64,000 nt of DNA from Pteria penguin (Eukaryota; Mollusca; Bivalvia; Pterioida; Pteriidae). The notes below the pieces were generated by a model. The model saw only the letters and a list, made by a program, of their open reading frames with translations. It did no database searches and was not told where the DNA came from. The position numbers were made by a program, and so were the translations under genes. The stretch is from assembly GCA_035048485.1 (NCBI GenBank), contig CM068587.1:44181996-44245995 (forward strand), in the 5' to 3' direction. Below are positions 48,910 through 61,408 of the stretch, piece by piece. Every line of letters begins with the position of its first letter. Positions within the stretch are counted from its first letter, which is position 1.

Positions 48910-51425
48910 GTAAGTTTCCGTTAATGTTATTATAACTTTGCTTTTATATATTTTATCTATAACGGTAAGTATTAATAAGGGTTTTGGATACCATGCAGTG
49001 ATTAAATGTCTTCCCTCATAGCCAACATTTAGAAATTGAATACGCTCAGTATGTTGACTAAGGGAATGAACATTTGATTCTGAAGGGGGAGGGGGGGGGG
49101 GGGCTGGCACTTTTTGGAAATAAATATTCAGACATTGAAAATGCTGTAAATAAAAAGCATCTGGCTTTGACTGAAATGAAAATAGAAATTCTGGCTGCTA
49201 GCATGTACATATACTAGATCATGCAAATATAAAGCTGAATATTCTATAGGAAACACGTTGATTTTTCCCGGCTCGCTTCGCTCGCCAGATTGCTGCTTAT
49301 ATTATATATATAGTAGTTTATTTGTATAATTCGTATTTCAGCAGAATTTACAGCATTGTGCAAATCTTGCTATTCAATATGTTCGACGAAACTTCATAAA
49401 ATTCTTGCTTTTAAAGAAATATATTTGTATGTCCATTTTAAGGGGCAGACAATTAAGAGCTCTACCATTTGCTTTCTGAGAGATTTTGTCTTCAAGTGCT
49501 TGTTCGGAATAGTGTCTTTGACGTGTCCCCTTTCCGCGAATACCCAATCCTTTTCCCCGTCTTCCCCTCGTGTTGTCCGCCCCTGACATTTATATGCTAG
49601 GCTCAGTGATGAGTGGCCAAAAGGGGTCTTAATTGAATTCGCCTCACCTCTCACCTGAGCACATATGTAAAATCGATGTTTAAATCAAAACATGTGCATT
49701 TCAAAATTTATGTAGGCCATATTTGTTGACAGTGTTTCATTCCTTTTAAGTTTCATTCAAATCAGTGCAACAGGACAATCGTCAAGTGATTTTAACATAT
49801 GTATTCAAATGTAAAATAAAACAAACAACTTTAAATGAGAACAAAAGCATAACTCACAAAAACGTGTATCTTCACTTAACATACATGATAACAAAAGTTA
49901 AAAAAAAAGCCTAAGTGGGCCTGTATTGTTCACCTGAGACATAGAAAACATTGCACAATGATATAGAACAAACCTTGTAGATGGCCATAAGTCTTTAGTT
50001 TCTTTAAAACTCAAAAAAAAAAGGAACGTGAAATTGTACAGGAATATCTTTCCTTAGTATCTCTCAAGTTTTCTCAAATTCAGTCTAGAAGCAATGAAGA
50101 CAAAATTAAACATGTGAAAAAAATAAATATATCTAATATATTAAAGATATTTATGAAATGCTTTTGGCATTAAAATAACATAATTCAAAGTAAGTCAAAA
50201 ACGAATAAGATATTCGAGAAGCCAAAACAGCAACACTTCCTCATACATCATTCCATTGTGATAAATGGAAATTTTTCCCCTGGATTTCAGAGACTGAGAG
50301 CGACTATACACTTCTCTATTGAAACTAGTAGTTAAAAACCCGATGCAATTAAAGTAGTGTTTGCATACTATTTGTTGAGTTTACTTCATATTAGCATGTG
50401 TTTTGTTAATGTCATATATTACTATGTAAAGTAACAAGCATCTATTGGTGACAAAAAGTCAAGAAAATAAATAATCTGTCCCAGGTTATCAAGGAAATAA
50501 ATATTCTCTCCTCCAAAGATCTGAAAATAAATAATCTGACTGGACCAAATATGCCAGCCCCCCTCTCCCATTAAGAGTCAAATGGTCGTCCCCTAAATTA
50601 GAATGGGCGTACATAGGAGAACAATAGGTATTAATTAATTACCATCCAAATTATACTCCATATCAAAGTATTTTACAGATGTTGGTATGCAGGTATAAGT
50701 ACACAGGTACAGATGTGCAGGTACATACCAGTGCACAATGAAAAAGAATAATCAAAATACCAAAGACATTATACATGTATTTGTCCATTTCAATTTATCA
50801 TATAATTATATGAAAATCAAATACAACATAAAATGGAATGAGATTTCATACATCTTATTAATCTTAAGCATGCTAAAACATTGCGTACATATAAACACAT
50901 TTTCATGACAATACTTGTAAATACATTTCACGGAATAAAATGACCTCCTTATTTATTTAAAACATGAAATACATTTACATTTCTATCACCAAAACTATTA
51001 TAATTAAGTGTGATTTACAATATGATGACACAGTAGCTATACATCCATCTCACAATATTTACAATGCTAGTCTAATTTCTTCGATAAACCATGCTAAACA
51101 GACTCGGTTCATCAGCCCATGAACTTGGGTCATGGAAGTAGTACCCGGCGTATGGCAAATCACATGCGTAGTAATATAAAAAAGGCGGGGCTTACTTGAT
51201 TAAATATAAGAATTGTAATAACGAAATTAATGCATCTGTTAATTTTGAGCAATTAAAGAAATTACCTGGACAGATAGAGTTTTTTCTAGCTTTCTAGACA
51301 CGCACTATATTGCGTGGCGGACGTAATTTTCCACTTCAGGAAAAATTCGGTCCTTACCAGTTCGATAACGGGGAGTTTGATATTTTGTTTAAAAAAAAGA
51401 ACCTTTTAAAATGCATTGTAAATAT
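48910..51425. other. Intron 1 of LPMO gene (presumed), unassigned
   Basis: AT-rich with a G-run at 49085-49103. No further LPMO exon recognised; frames at 49356-49654 have no domain. Confidence 0.4.
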
Positions 51426-51429
51426 AAGG

Positions 51430-51574
51430 AATGACTGTCTTTTTTTCTAGGTTCATGAGGAATGAACTTGGGTGAGAAACAAACAAATCATTCGAGAACC
51501 GCTTCGCGGTTCACGTGATTTGTTTGTTTCTCACCCAATTCATTCCCCATGAACCCAGAAAAAAAGACAGTCAA
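51430..51574. mobile_element. 145-bp near-perfect palindrome
   Basis: Reads AATGACTGTCTTTTTTTCTA ... GGTGAGAAACAAACAAATCA to a centre at GAACCGCTTCGCGGTTC, then the inverse. Mismatches are few (ACTTGGGTG versus AATTGGGTG; ATGAGGAAT versus ATGGGGAAT). The spacer is at most a few bases, so this is a cruciform-capable fold-back element. Confidence 0.85.
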
Positions 51575-53190
51575 TCTTTAATTGAATTTTATTACAATTC
51601 AATAAAATTTATTCATAACCCTTATCACGTTTATCTGGTTTACATATGATTTGGAATTATGTAAGAGATAAGCTTCAAGGAAGATAACTAAAAATCCAAA
51701 ATGACAGATTGAATGCATCATGTAGAAATGTGCCCCTGCACATTTAAAAGATGAATTCAATAAAAATTCAGAAAAAATATAACGAAAAATTCTACGCTTA
51801 CATGCACAATATGTGTTTCTATGAGATGACTTTACCCAGCTGCAGTCGGTTAGCATATAAGTACAATAATATTGATGTGACGTTAAACAAGAATCAAAGA
51901 AACAAATCCTGACCCAAAGGCTCATAGTGTGCCGTCCGTAGTATATTTTTCACACTGTCAACCTCTTTTCCAGAACTGCTGAATGGATTTTGATGAAACT
52001 TGGTAGCGATAAGGTACTAAGAATCGCTTACAAGTGTTGTTTTTCAGTCAGATCCGTCAAAGGATGGATCAAGGGCAGTTTGAGAGGAGGGAACAAGGGC
52101 AGGGTGAGAGGGTACCTTCATTTATCAAACTTCCTCTGCATAGATCGAAATCGAATATTTCAGAATGATCTAGGATGGTATCAAAAGAAGTATTGTTGTT
52201 TTTCGTTCCATCCCGAAATCAATTTTTTTTACATTTTTTTGGGATGTCTTTTGAGTTTCAGACTTTTTTTTTACACATTTTCAGGTTATTCTTTCTTCTC
52301 ATGAATGGTTGCTTATAATGCATTAGCTTTGTGTATATGCATTTGAACTGATTTAATGGAAATAAATTATGTATATAAATATATTGGAAAGAAATGGAAT
52401 ATACAAAACAAGTTTTAGGGTTTTCTAAAGAAAAGGTTAGGATATTATTTGTACGTAATAATAATCTTTTACAGAACTTCTTATGATATAACGGTAGGAT
52501 TTAGATGAAACTTGGTAGGATAAGTACTCAAGGTGTCCTACAAGTATTGCTGGTTTTCTGTCAGATCGATCCAGGATTGAGCAACATGAGGCCAAAAAGG
52601 GTACTATTTTTAAAACCTATCATATATAAATATACATATTATATACATATGAATGATAGCTTTTAAAAATGTACTATTTTTCGCTTCTTGTTATATATAT
52701 GTATATATATGTGTGTCTCTGAAATTATTTTTTCAAACCGGCTACATAGATCAACAAATTGAATGTACCACATTGCTTTAGAAGAGTCTTAAGAAGTGTT
52801 TGATCCAAAGAAGGTTATAGATCATTCGTTTGTTGTAAATCGTAAGAATGTATGAAATTCAAGGTACATGTACATGTATTATAAATTCTATCCGCTAATA
52901 TGATTTTCTTTCAGTTTATGAATCTTTTGTTTAATATGGCCTGCACTGACATGCTTAAGGTTGATGATTCATAAATTAGTCCTTTGTGTAAAATACATTA
53001 AGCAACAGAACATATGTATCTGCAATTTTTTTTTCATGCAGTTAGTTGTTTGTGAGTGAAGAAATAATGCTAAAGTGAGCGATATAGGTCATTTGAGCCT
53101 TTTGATTTAATATTTTTTATGTGTACTTTTCTTAAAATTTTCTAATCTTCAGACAACTTTTAATTTTTGTTTTGTATGATATGCCAAAGC
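51575..53190. other. Unassigned segment with two diverged repeat copies
   Basis: At 51968-52090 and 52470-52600 two related pieces share TGGATTTTGATGAAACTTGG TAG, then TACAAGT-TTG-TTTTC-GTCAGATC; they are diverged copies of one dispersed repeat. Nothing else supported. Confidence 0.5.
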
Positions 53191-53387
53191 ATTGTTATTG
53201 GTAGTATTTCTATTCAGAATGGACGAATCAAATGGTCGTCTCCAAAAGAACTTACATGTATCTATATCGATGTTTGACGCATTTATAATAAGTGTTTCAC
53301 AGTATACAACATCAATTTATAATAAGTGTTTCACAGTATACAACATCATATTTGAAAGCTACAACCAAGATCATTTTACATTGATGG

Positions 53388-53666
53388 AAGCCGGCGTGGC
53401 CTAGTGGTATCGCGCTCGGCTCCTCATCGGGAGGCCGGGGTTCGAGTCCCGCTCTGGTCGTGCCGGTGTCCTGTCTTTTGGATGAGACAGTGAAAACCGA
53501 AACCCCGTGTCGTAGTATGCATGGTACGTTAAAGATCCCTCACTGCTTCGGATGGGTCCGTTGCAAAGGTCAAAATCTGTATGCCGCGCATCAGGCAGAT
53601 GCCGTCACCATATATGTGAAATATTCGTGATGTGACGTTAAACAAAATTCAATCAATAAATCAATC
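53388..53666 (+). mobile_element. Full-length tRNA-derived SINE with target duplication
   Basis: The tRNA-like head has an A box (TGGCCTAGTGG) and a B box (GGTTCGAGTCC). It is followed by a body with CTTTTGGATGAGACAGTG, TACGTTAAAGATCCCTCACT, CTTCGGATGGGTCCGTTGC and CATCAGGCAGATGCCGTCAC, and a tail GTGACGTTAAAC plus (AATCAATA)n. A perfect 10-bp direct repeat ACATTGATGG flanks it (53378-53387, 53667-53676). Pol III transcription from the internal boxes is expected. The head is an SINE promoter, not a functional tRNA gene. Confidence 0.9.
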
Positions 53667-53676
53667 ACATTGATGG

Positions 53677-53950
53677 TGGCGGTACCTGCCTCATACAGGC
53701 TTGATTAGGATAGCCTCCGCAGCGCACGTATCACAGGCAACAACGGTATTTTTATGAGACGACATCTGCTGTGGGAAATGAATGTGTCTCGAAGGAAGTC
53801 CAACTCAAAGTGGTTTTACTTTCACAATAGTGAAAAAGAATTATTTTGGCACAAGCAGTTCATTGAAAAACGGAGGGGAAGGGGGTTACTGAGTATAAAT
53901 GAAGTTTGGCATACATAATTATGTGGATATAATTCAAAGCTTTTCATTTG
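53677..53950. other. Unassigned segment
   Basis: No feature recognised before the 33-bp array. Confidence 0.35.
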
Positions 53951-53954
53951 CCTG

Positions 53955-56947
53955 GACATAAACATGAATTACGTCCTCAAAACACTTGACATAAACATGA
54001 AAACTTGACATAAACATGCACTGCGTCCTCAGAAAACTTGACATAAACATGCACTGCGTCCTCAGAAAACTTGACATAAACATGCACTGCGTCCTCAAAA
54101 CACTTGACATAAACATGCACTGCGTCCTCAGAAAACTTGACATAAACATGCACTGCTTCCTCAGAAAACTTGACATAAACATGCACTGCGTCCTCAGAAA
54201 ATTTGACATAAACATGAATTACGTCCTCAAAACACTTGACATAAACATGCACTGCGTCCTTAGAAAACTTGACATAAACATGCACTGCTTCCTCAGAAAA
54301 CTCGACATAAACATGCACTGCGTCCTCAAAACACTTGACATAAACATGAATTACGTCCTCAAAACACTTGACATAAACATGCACTGCGTCCTAAGAAAAC
54401 TTGACATAAACATGCACTGCTTCCTCATAAAACTTAACATAAACATGCACTACGTCCTCAGAAAACTTGACATAAACATGCACTGCTTCCTCATAAAACT
54501 TAACATAAACATGCACTACGTCCTCAGAAAACTTGACATAAACATGCACTGCTTCCTCATAAAACTTTACATAAACATGCACCACGTCCTCAGAAAACTT
54601 GACATAAACATGCACTGCGTCCTCAGAAAACTTGACATAAACATGAATTACGTCCTCAAAACACTTGACATAAACATGCACTGCGTCCTTAGAAAACTTG
54701 ACATAAACATGCACTGCTTCCTCATAAAACTTAACATAAACATGCACTACGTCCTCAGAAAACTTGACATAAACATGCACTGCGTCCTCAGAAAACTTCA
54801 CATAAACATGCACTACGTCCTCAGAAAACTTGACATAAACATGCACTGCGTCCTCAAAACACTTGACATAAACATGCACTGCGTCCTCAGAAAACTTGAC
54901 ATAAACATGCACCACGTCCTCAGAAAACTTGACATAAACATGCACTGCGTCCTCAGAAAATTTGACATAAACATGCACTACGTCCTCAGAAAACTTGACA
55001 TAAACATGCACTGCTTCCTCATAAAACTTAACATAAACATGCACTACGTCCTCAGAAAACTTGACATAAACATGAATTACGTCCTCAAAACACTTGACAT
55101 AAACATGCACTGCGTCCTTAGAAAACTTGACATAAACATGCACTGCTTCCTCATAAAACTTAACATAAACATGCACTACGTCCTCAGAAAACTTGACATA
55201 AACATGCACTGCTTCCTCATAAAACTTAACATAAACATGCACTACGTCCTCAGAAAACTTGACATAAACATGCACTGCTTCCTCATAAAACTTAATATAA
55301 ACATGCACTACGTCCTCAGAAAACTTGACATAAACATGCACTGCTTCCTCATAAAACTTTACATAAACATGCACTACGTCCTCAGAAAACTTGACATAAA
55401 CATGCACTGCGTCCTCAGAAAACTTGACATAAACATGAATTACGTCCTCAAAACACTTGACATAAACATGCACTGCGTCCTTAGAAAACTTGACATAAAC
55501 ATGCACTGCTTCCTCATAAAACTTAACATAAACATGCACTACGTCCTCAGAAAACTTGACATAAACATGCACTGCGTCCTCAGAAAACTTCACATAAACA
55601 TGCACTACGTCCTCAGAAAACTTGACATAAACATGCACTGCGTCCTCAAAACACTTGACATAAACATGCACTGCGTCCTCAGAAAACTTGACATAAACAT
55701 GCACCACGTCCTCAGAAAACTTGACATAAACATGCACTGCGTCCTCAGAAAATTTGACATAAACATGAATTACGTCCTCAAAACACTTGACATAAACATG
55801 CACTGCGTCCTTAGAAAACTTGACATAAACATGCACTGCTTCCTCAGAAAACTTGACATAAACATGCACTGCGTCCTCAAAACACTTGACATAAACATGA
55901 ATTACGTCCTCAAAACACTTGACATAAACATGCACTGCGTCCTTAGAAAACTTGACATAAACATGCACTGCTTCCTCATAAAACTTAACATAAACATGCA
56001 CTACGTCCTCAGAAAACTTGACATAAACATGCACTGCTTCCTCATAAAACTTAACATAAACATGCACTACGTCCTCAGAAAACTTGACATAAACATGCAC
56101 TGCTTCCTCGTAAAACTTTACATAAACATGCACCACGTCCTCAGAAAACTTGACATAAACATGCACTGCGTCCTCAGAAAACTTGACATAAACATGAATT
56201 ACGTCCTCAAAACACTTGACATAAACATGCACTGCGTCCTTAGAAAACTTGACATAAACATGCACTGCGTCCTCAAAACACTTGACATAAACATGCACTG
56301 CGTCCTCAGAAAACTTGACATAAACATGCACTGCGTCCTCAGAAAACTTGACATAAACATGCACTACGTCCTCAGAAAACTTTACATAAACATGCACCAC
56401 GTCCTCAGAAAACTTGACATAAACATGCACTGCGTCCTCAGAAAATTTGACATAAACATGAATTACGTCCTCAAAACACTTGACATAAACATGCACTGCG
56501 TCCTTAGAAAACTTGACATAAACATGCACTGCTTCCTCAGAAAACTTGACATAAACATGCACTGCGTCCTCAAAACACTTGACATAAACATGCACTGCGT
56601 CCTCAGAAAACTTGACATAAACATGCACTGCGTCCTCAGAAAACTTGACATAAACATGCACTGCGTCCTCAGAAAACTTCACATAAACATGCACTACGTC
56701 CTCAGAAAACTTTACATAAACATGCACTACGTCCTCAGAAAACTTGACATAAACATGCACTGCGTCCTCAGAAAACTTGACATAAACATGAATTACGTCC
56801 TCAAAACACTTGACATAAACATGCACTGCGTCCTTAGAAAACTTGACATAAACATGCACTGCTTCCTCATAAAACTTTACATAAACATGCACTACGTCCT
56901 CAGAAAACTTGACATAAACATGCACTGCGTCCTCAGAAAACTTGACT
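53955..56947. repeat. 33-bp minisatellite, about 90 copies (3 kb)
   Basis: Unit ACTTGACATAAACATGCACT GCGTCCTCAGAAA. Variants are limited: GAATTACGTCCTCAAAAC, CTTCCTCATAAAACTTAA, CTACGTCC, CCACGTCC. Since 33 = 3 x 11, frames stay open on both strands: 1016 codons on plus (54016-57066, MHCVLRKLDIN units) and 844 on minus (HVYVKFSEDAV units). Distant blocks repeat exactly, for example the TCAGAAAACTTCACATAAAC variant at about 54787 and 55579, 792 bp or 24 units apart. It most likely lies in the LPMO intron or intergenic DNA. Confidence 0.93.
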
Positions 56948-57204
56948 TAAATATGTTGCGCGTGCATGAGAAATATTTGCAAACAATAAGAGATAAGGAT
57001 TGGGCAACAAGAAGATTCTTATATAAAGCCCTCTCCTTAAAGCTAAGTTACATAGACATAAACTAGTGCCGACATCATTAGATACAAAACATAGTATTGA
57101 GATATAATAGTGAGATGGTCATAATGAAATTTGGTGAAGAGTAAGAGTAAGATATTGGAGACAGGTATAAGGAATATTAAGCTTTAAAGTACGGTCATTG
57201 GTTT

Positions 57205-57348
<144 letters not shown>

Positions 57349-57920
57349 CAAAATAAACCATTCAATTCAATTTAATTCTTTGTTCTTTGTAACTTCCGAT
57401 ATATCAGTTACATGCAGCAGTATATAACACACATATACATATATACAATATTTACAATGTCAATAGCATGTGGAGAGTGAGCAAATGTTAAAGTGACATG
57501 AATTACTGGTATGCATTTATGAAATTAGAGGGTTATAAAAAATGTAGTCAAAACTTGCAATATACTAAAACTTCCATGTGTATACCAATGCACACGTAAA
57601 TGCATATCAATATGTATAAATGGACAGGGTTGGAATAAAGATGAAAGAAAAAGGTTGAAGAAAAGCAAGTTGTGTGATTTAAATGAATTACACATTTAAT
57701 GGAATCTTTTACTGTCTTTTATATATTTATGAACTATATTGAAGATATGCTTGTTGACACTGTCACTATAGAGAAGACAGACTTTTAGTAAATTTTCAGT
57801 ATTATAACTAATATTCAAAGTCGAAAGTTTATACAATCTAATATTGTTGAGAAGCGGACGTTCTAAGAGGAAATGATGTGCTGTTTCAGCCTCTCCACAT
57901 TGACTCGTCACTATCAAGTT
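57349..57920 (-). mobile_element. 5'-truncated CR1-like LINE, minus orientation
   Basis: The C-terminal ORF2 piece reads CGEAETAHHFLLE, LSTLNISYNTENLL, CLLYSDSVNKHIFNIVHKYI and KDSKRFH*, the same end as at 35800-35940 and 41886. The 3' untranslated region runs to 57349 (complement of ...GAATGGTTTATTTTGGT) and abuts the microsatellite. Confidence 0.75.
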
Positions 57921-58378
57921 TCATATGTGTTTATGAGATACCAGTCAGGGTTGTCCCTACAGAATCACTTATGAACTTAATGTAGGGGTTAAGCTCTCGG
58001 TTTCCGGTACAATCGATCCAGGTTCGATTCATGAAATGTTCCACTATAGTTACTTTCATTACTACAACGTTACATTGTAAAATATGTATCTAAAAATGTG
58101 TATACCTCCTGTTTGACCTTTTCAGACGGCAATACATGTTTGATGAATCAGTGGCGTAGCTAGCTTATAATTTTGTGTACCAAAATATGTATACATTCAA
58201 ATACATGTAAATAATAATCATAATAGACCTATTTCCTAGAAAACTTTGTGTGTTTATTTGCGTGTCTGCGTAAAGAGCACTTCGCCACTGGAATGTGATT
58301 ATTATACAAGACGAAATCCGATGATTCACCCGAGACTAGGGATATAATATAGTAGCATATTGTTATTGAATACCAACC
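57921..58378. other. Unassigned, possible SINE scrap
   Basis: GGGGTTAAGCTCTCGGTTTC and GATCCAGGTTCGATTCATG at 57983-58039 resemble a decayed tRNA-like SINE head with a B box. Not certain. Confidence 0.35.
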
Positions 58379-58735
58379 CGAGGCAGTGAAGGATGTCCCC
58401 CAAAGCAGCGAAGGATGCCCCCCAAAGCAGCGAAGGATGCCCATCCGAAGCAGTGAAGGATGCCCACACGAAGCAGAGAAGGATGCCCACCCGAAGCAGT
58501 GAGGGATGCCCACCCAAAGCTGTGAGGGATGCCCACCTGAAGCAGTACAGGATGACCACCTGAAGCAGTGAATGATGGACGCCCGAAGCAGTGAAGGATG
58601 CCCACTCAAAGCAGTGAGGGATACCCACCCGAGCAGTAAGGGATGTCCACCCAAAGCAGTGAAGGATACCCACCCGAAACAATGAGGGATGCCCACCCGA
58701 AAGAGTTAGAGATGCCTACCCGAAGCAGTTAGGAA
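58379..58735. repeat. 24-bp minisatellite, about 15 copies
   Basis: Unit GAAGCAGTGAAGGATGCCCA CCCG with variants (AAAGCTGTGAGG, GAAGCAGAGAAGG). Divisible by three, so minus frames are open through it. Confidence 0.9.
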
Positions 58736-58856
58736 TTCACAAACGAAGCATTGAGAATCTTTGACTTGGCAGCTTGATATGGGACCTCAGAGTTACCACA
58801 TACAACATATTACATGTAGTATGCATGTTTAAGGGGTTTATTCTGTCTCATCCAAA

Positions 58857-58912
58857 AGACTGAGAGATGAAAAAGACTGAGAGGATGAAAAAGACTGAGA
58901 GGATGAAAGAAG
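58857..58912. repeat. 18-bp tandem repeat, 3 copies
   Basis: GACTGAGAGGATGAAAAA repeated with one shortened first copy. Confidence 0.8.
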
Positions 58913-59180
58913 ATGATAAAACACTTAGAAAAATTCAAAATCGTCTATGGGATTCAACCTGGATCTCACGCACATCTAACTACAGAAATTATTCCCACAA
59001 ACTGTGAGTAACTGGAACTTCTGGCCACAAAACACAACAAATCTTATTTTTCTATACTCTTTCAAAACTTATCTAAACCGTAACAGTAACAAGGTGCCTA
59101 AACATTATTATTATGGTGAAAGGGAATCTTCAAATACTCCATACTCGTTTAAGATTAGGCTGCAGCAGAATCATGTTTCT
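58912..59180 (+). mobile_element. CR1-like LINE ORF2 fragment
   Basis: FKTYLNRNSNKVPKHYYYGE and nearby SFKIRLQ match the corresponding segment at 35585-35680 (FKRFLNRNMKTVPKYYYKGE). It is truncated at both ends and frame-damaged. Confidence 0.7.
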
Positions 59181-59634
59181 GGAAACAATATATTTGAGGT
59201 TAACTTAAATGAGGTGATTGAAACAGGAAGCCCCGCCCCATGCACTAAATGACTCTCCAAAACAGAGAATCCTAGCCAACTTTTTGCACAGTCTTGTTCA
59301 CTGTAATCAACCACATAAGGAACAATCTATCTTCATAAAAGGCCTCTTGTCACTAACGCATTTAATCAAATGAAAATCCAATAGGAATCCAAATTATCTG
59401 CTGATACATCTCGCCATTAAATTCAAGTAACAACTATGGTAGGATTGTAAGTAGGTTTGGCCAAGATTGAACTGATGAAGAACAAAACACCATAACATAC
59501 ATTGTTGTGTGATGTATAAAATTTGGCATGCCAAGCTCGCCCCCCCCCAAATGAGTTTTAACACATATTCTTTTCCAATGTATAATTTTAGATTACACTA
59601 GTCTATTAGAGAAAGATTATTTTTTCCCCTCTGT
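59181..59634. other. Unassigned segment
   Basis: A C9 run at 59541. No gene or element recognised. Confidence 0.35.
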
Positions 59635-59643
59635 TACTGAGTA

Positions 59644-60274
59644 TACGGAAGCCCATTTAGGACCTATCAAAATATTTTTGAATTTGATATAACGAATTCT
59701 TGAATTTGTTAAAACGGATTAAATTCGTTTTTACGAATTCTTGAATTTGTTAAAACGGATTAAATTCGTTTTAACAAATTTGATGAATTCGTTATAACGA
59801 ATTAAATCTATTATAACAAATTTGAGGAATTCGTTATAACGAATTAAATCTGTTATAACAAATTTGTTGAATTCGTTTTAAAAGATTTTGAAATTCGTTT
59901 TAACAAATTAAATTCGAAATAACGATTTCTTGAATTCATATATTCCTCAAATTTGTTATAACAGATTTAATACGTTATAACGAATTCCTCAAATTTGTTA
60001 AAACGGATTAAATTCGTTTTAACAAATTCAAGAATTCGTTAAAACGAATTTAATCCGGTTTTACAAAGTCAAGAATTCGTTATATCAAATTCAGAAATAT
60101 TTTTGATAGGTCCCTATTCGTTATATCAAATTCCTCAAATTTGTTATAATAGATTTAATACGTTATAACGAATACATTAAATTTGTTAAAACGAATTTAA
60201 TCCGTTTTAACATATTCAAGAATTCGTTATATCAATTTCAAAAATATTTTTGATAGGTCGTAAATGGGCTTCCG
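59644..60274. mobile_element. 631-bp inverted-repeat element with 8-9-bp target duplication
   Basis: TACGGAAGCCCATTTAGGAC at left and its inverse (GTAAATGGGCTTCCG) at right begin inverted repeats of about 60 bp, including CTATCAAAAATATTTTTG and GATATAACGAATTC. TACTGAGTA is duplicated at 59635-59643 and 60275-60283. The interior consists almost wholly of permuted palindromic words such as GAATTCGTTATAACGAATT, AAATTTGTTAAAACGGATT and AAATTCGTTTTAACAAATT. A second inner copy of the terminal segment (CTATTCGTTATATCAAATTC) occurs around 60114. No coding frame. The duplication length fits hAT- or Mutator-type mobilisation; the family is uncertain. Confidence 0.85.
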
Positions 60275-60489
60275 TACTGAGTAAGAGTAGTCAAAATCAA
60301 TCAAAATTTTTTTCCCAAAAACTCCCAGCCCCAGAATATCAGATGGACGATGCCTTATTTGTTTTATTATGTAACTAGAGTGAAGTTCACATTCAGGAGA
60401 ACAAGATATCTACTAAACATCATGTGCTGTGACAACAGCGAAGAAGCCGAGATAGTGCAGACTCTTTGTGTACATATCGGTGACCACCC

Positions 60490-60658
60490 TAAATTCCGAA
60501 TGCCCTATAGTCCAAAGCCCCGATAGTCTGACTGCCCGGTAGTCCAAAATCTGATAGTCCGAAGATCCAATTCTCCAAGGGTCTTATAGTCCGAAGGCCC
60601 GATACTCCGAAGACTGGTATTACGAAGATGTGGAGACCCAGTAGTCTGAAAGTCATGA

Positions 60659-60698
<40 letters not shown>

Positions 60699-60832
60699 CA
60701 TGTGTAATTGATAGAAATAACCAGGCAGGACCAGTCAAAAGATTCTACCCCTAGGTCTTCCTTCAAACCATCGGGCTTTGGCCTATAGTACTGTCGAACT
60801 ATTGGGCCTTCGGAATGAAGGACTTTCGGATT

Positions 60833-60890
<58 letters not shown>
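60490..60890. repeat. AGTCCGAAG repeats with (ATA)n and (GT)n
   Basis: Imperfect 13-26-bp repeats of CCGATAGTCCGAAG (60490-60650), an (AAT)n run at 60659-60697, partly inverted copies (TCGAACTATTGGGCCTTCGG, about 60793), then (GT)n at 60836-60887. An old fold-back structure is possible. Confidence 0.7.
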
Positions 60891-61405
60891 CCCTGACTCT
60901 ATTATTTACTCGATTTTAGTTCCATTTTGATTTCTTATTTTTCAAGACCAATATGTTTAGACAAGTACCTTATCCTATGTACTGTGCTTCTTTGCATAAT
61001 TGCGGGAATTTGAACTGACTCATCATGTAGTTATATTAATTAAGGTCATATCCTACTTATTCAGTTTTAGGATAGATTTTTCTCAAAGCTGAACCAGTTT
61101 CTCCTTATGGTCTTTCATAGAGATTCATAGTGACGTCTGATGTGGTTACCAAATGAGAATTTGGAGTTTTTTCAACTTCCTTAATGGACTGATTCAAACA
61201 TATTTCATTGCCATGTATATGCGAAAACAAACATTACTCAATATAGTTTTTTTTATGGCAGACAGCTTCTCTTCATATTTGAAATGAAATATATTGGATA
61301 CATAATCCCTTGAATGAAGCAAAGAAACTGAATCCTTTCCGGTAAAGAGACAGAGAAATCTGTATTTGTGATAAATATTCTTGGCAACCCTGGAGCTTTA
61401 TTCAT
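60891..61405. other. Unassigned segment
   Basis: No feature recognised. Confidence 0.35.
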
Positions 61406-61408
61406 GAC

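Noticed and set aside
53388..53460. tRNA gene call from A and B boxes
   Set aside because: The head is fused to a SINE body and tail and flanked by a target duplication, so it is a tRNA-derived SINE, not a tRNA gene.
54016..57066. A 1016-codon frame read as a repetitive protein
   Set aside because: The opposite strand is open just as long, the unit is 33 bp, and there is no leader, domain or promoter signal; a minisatellite explains it.
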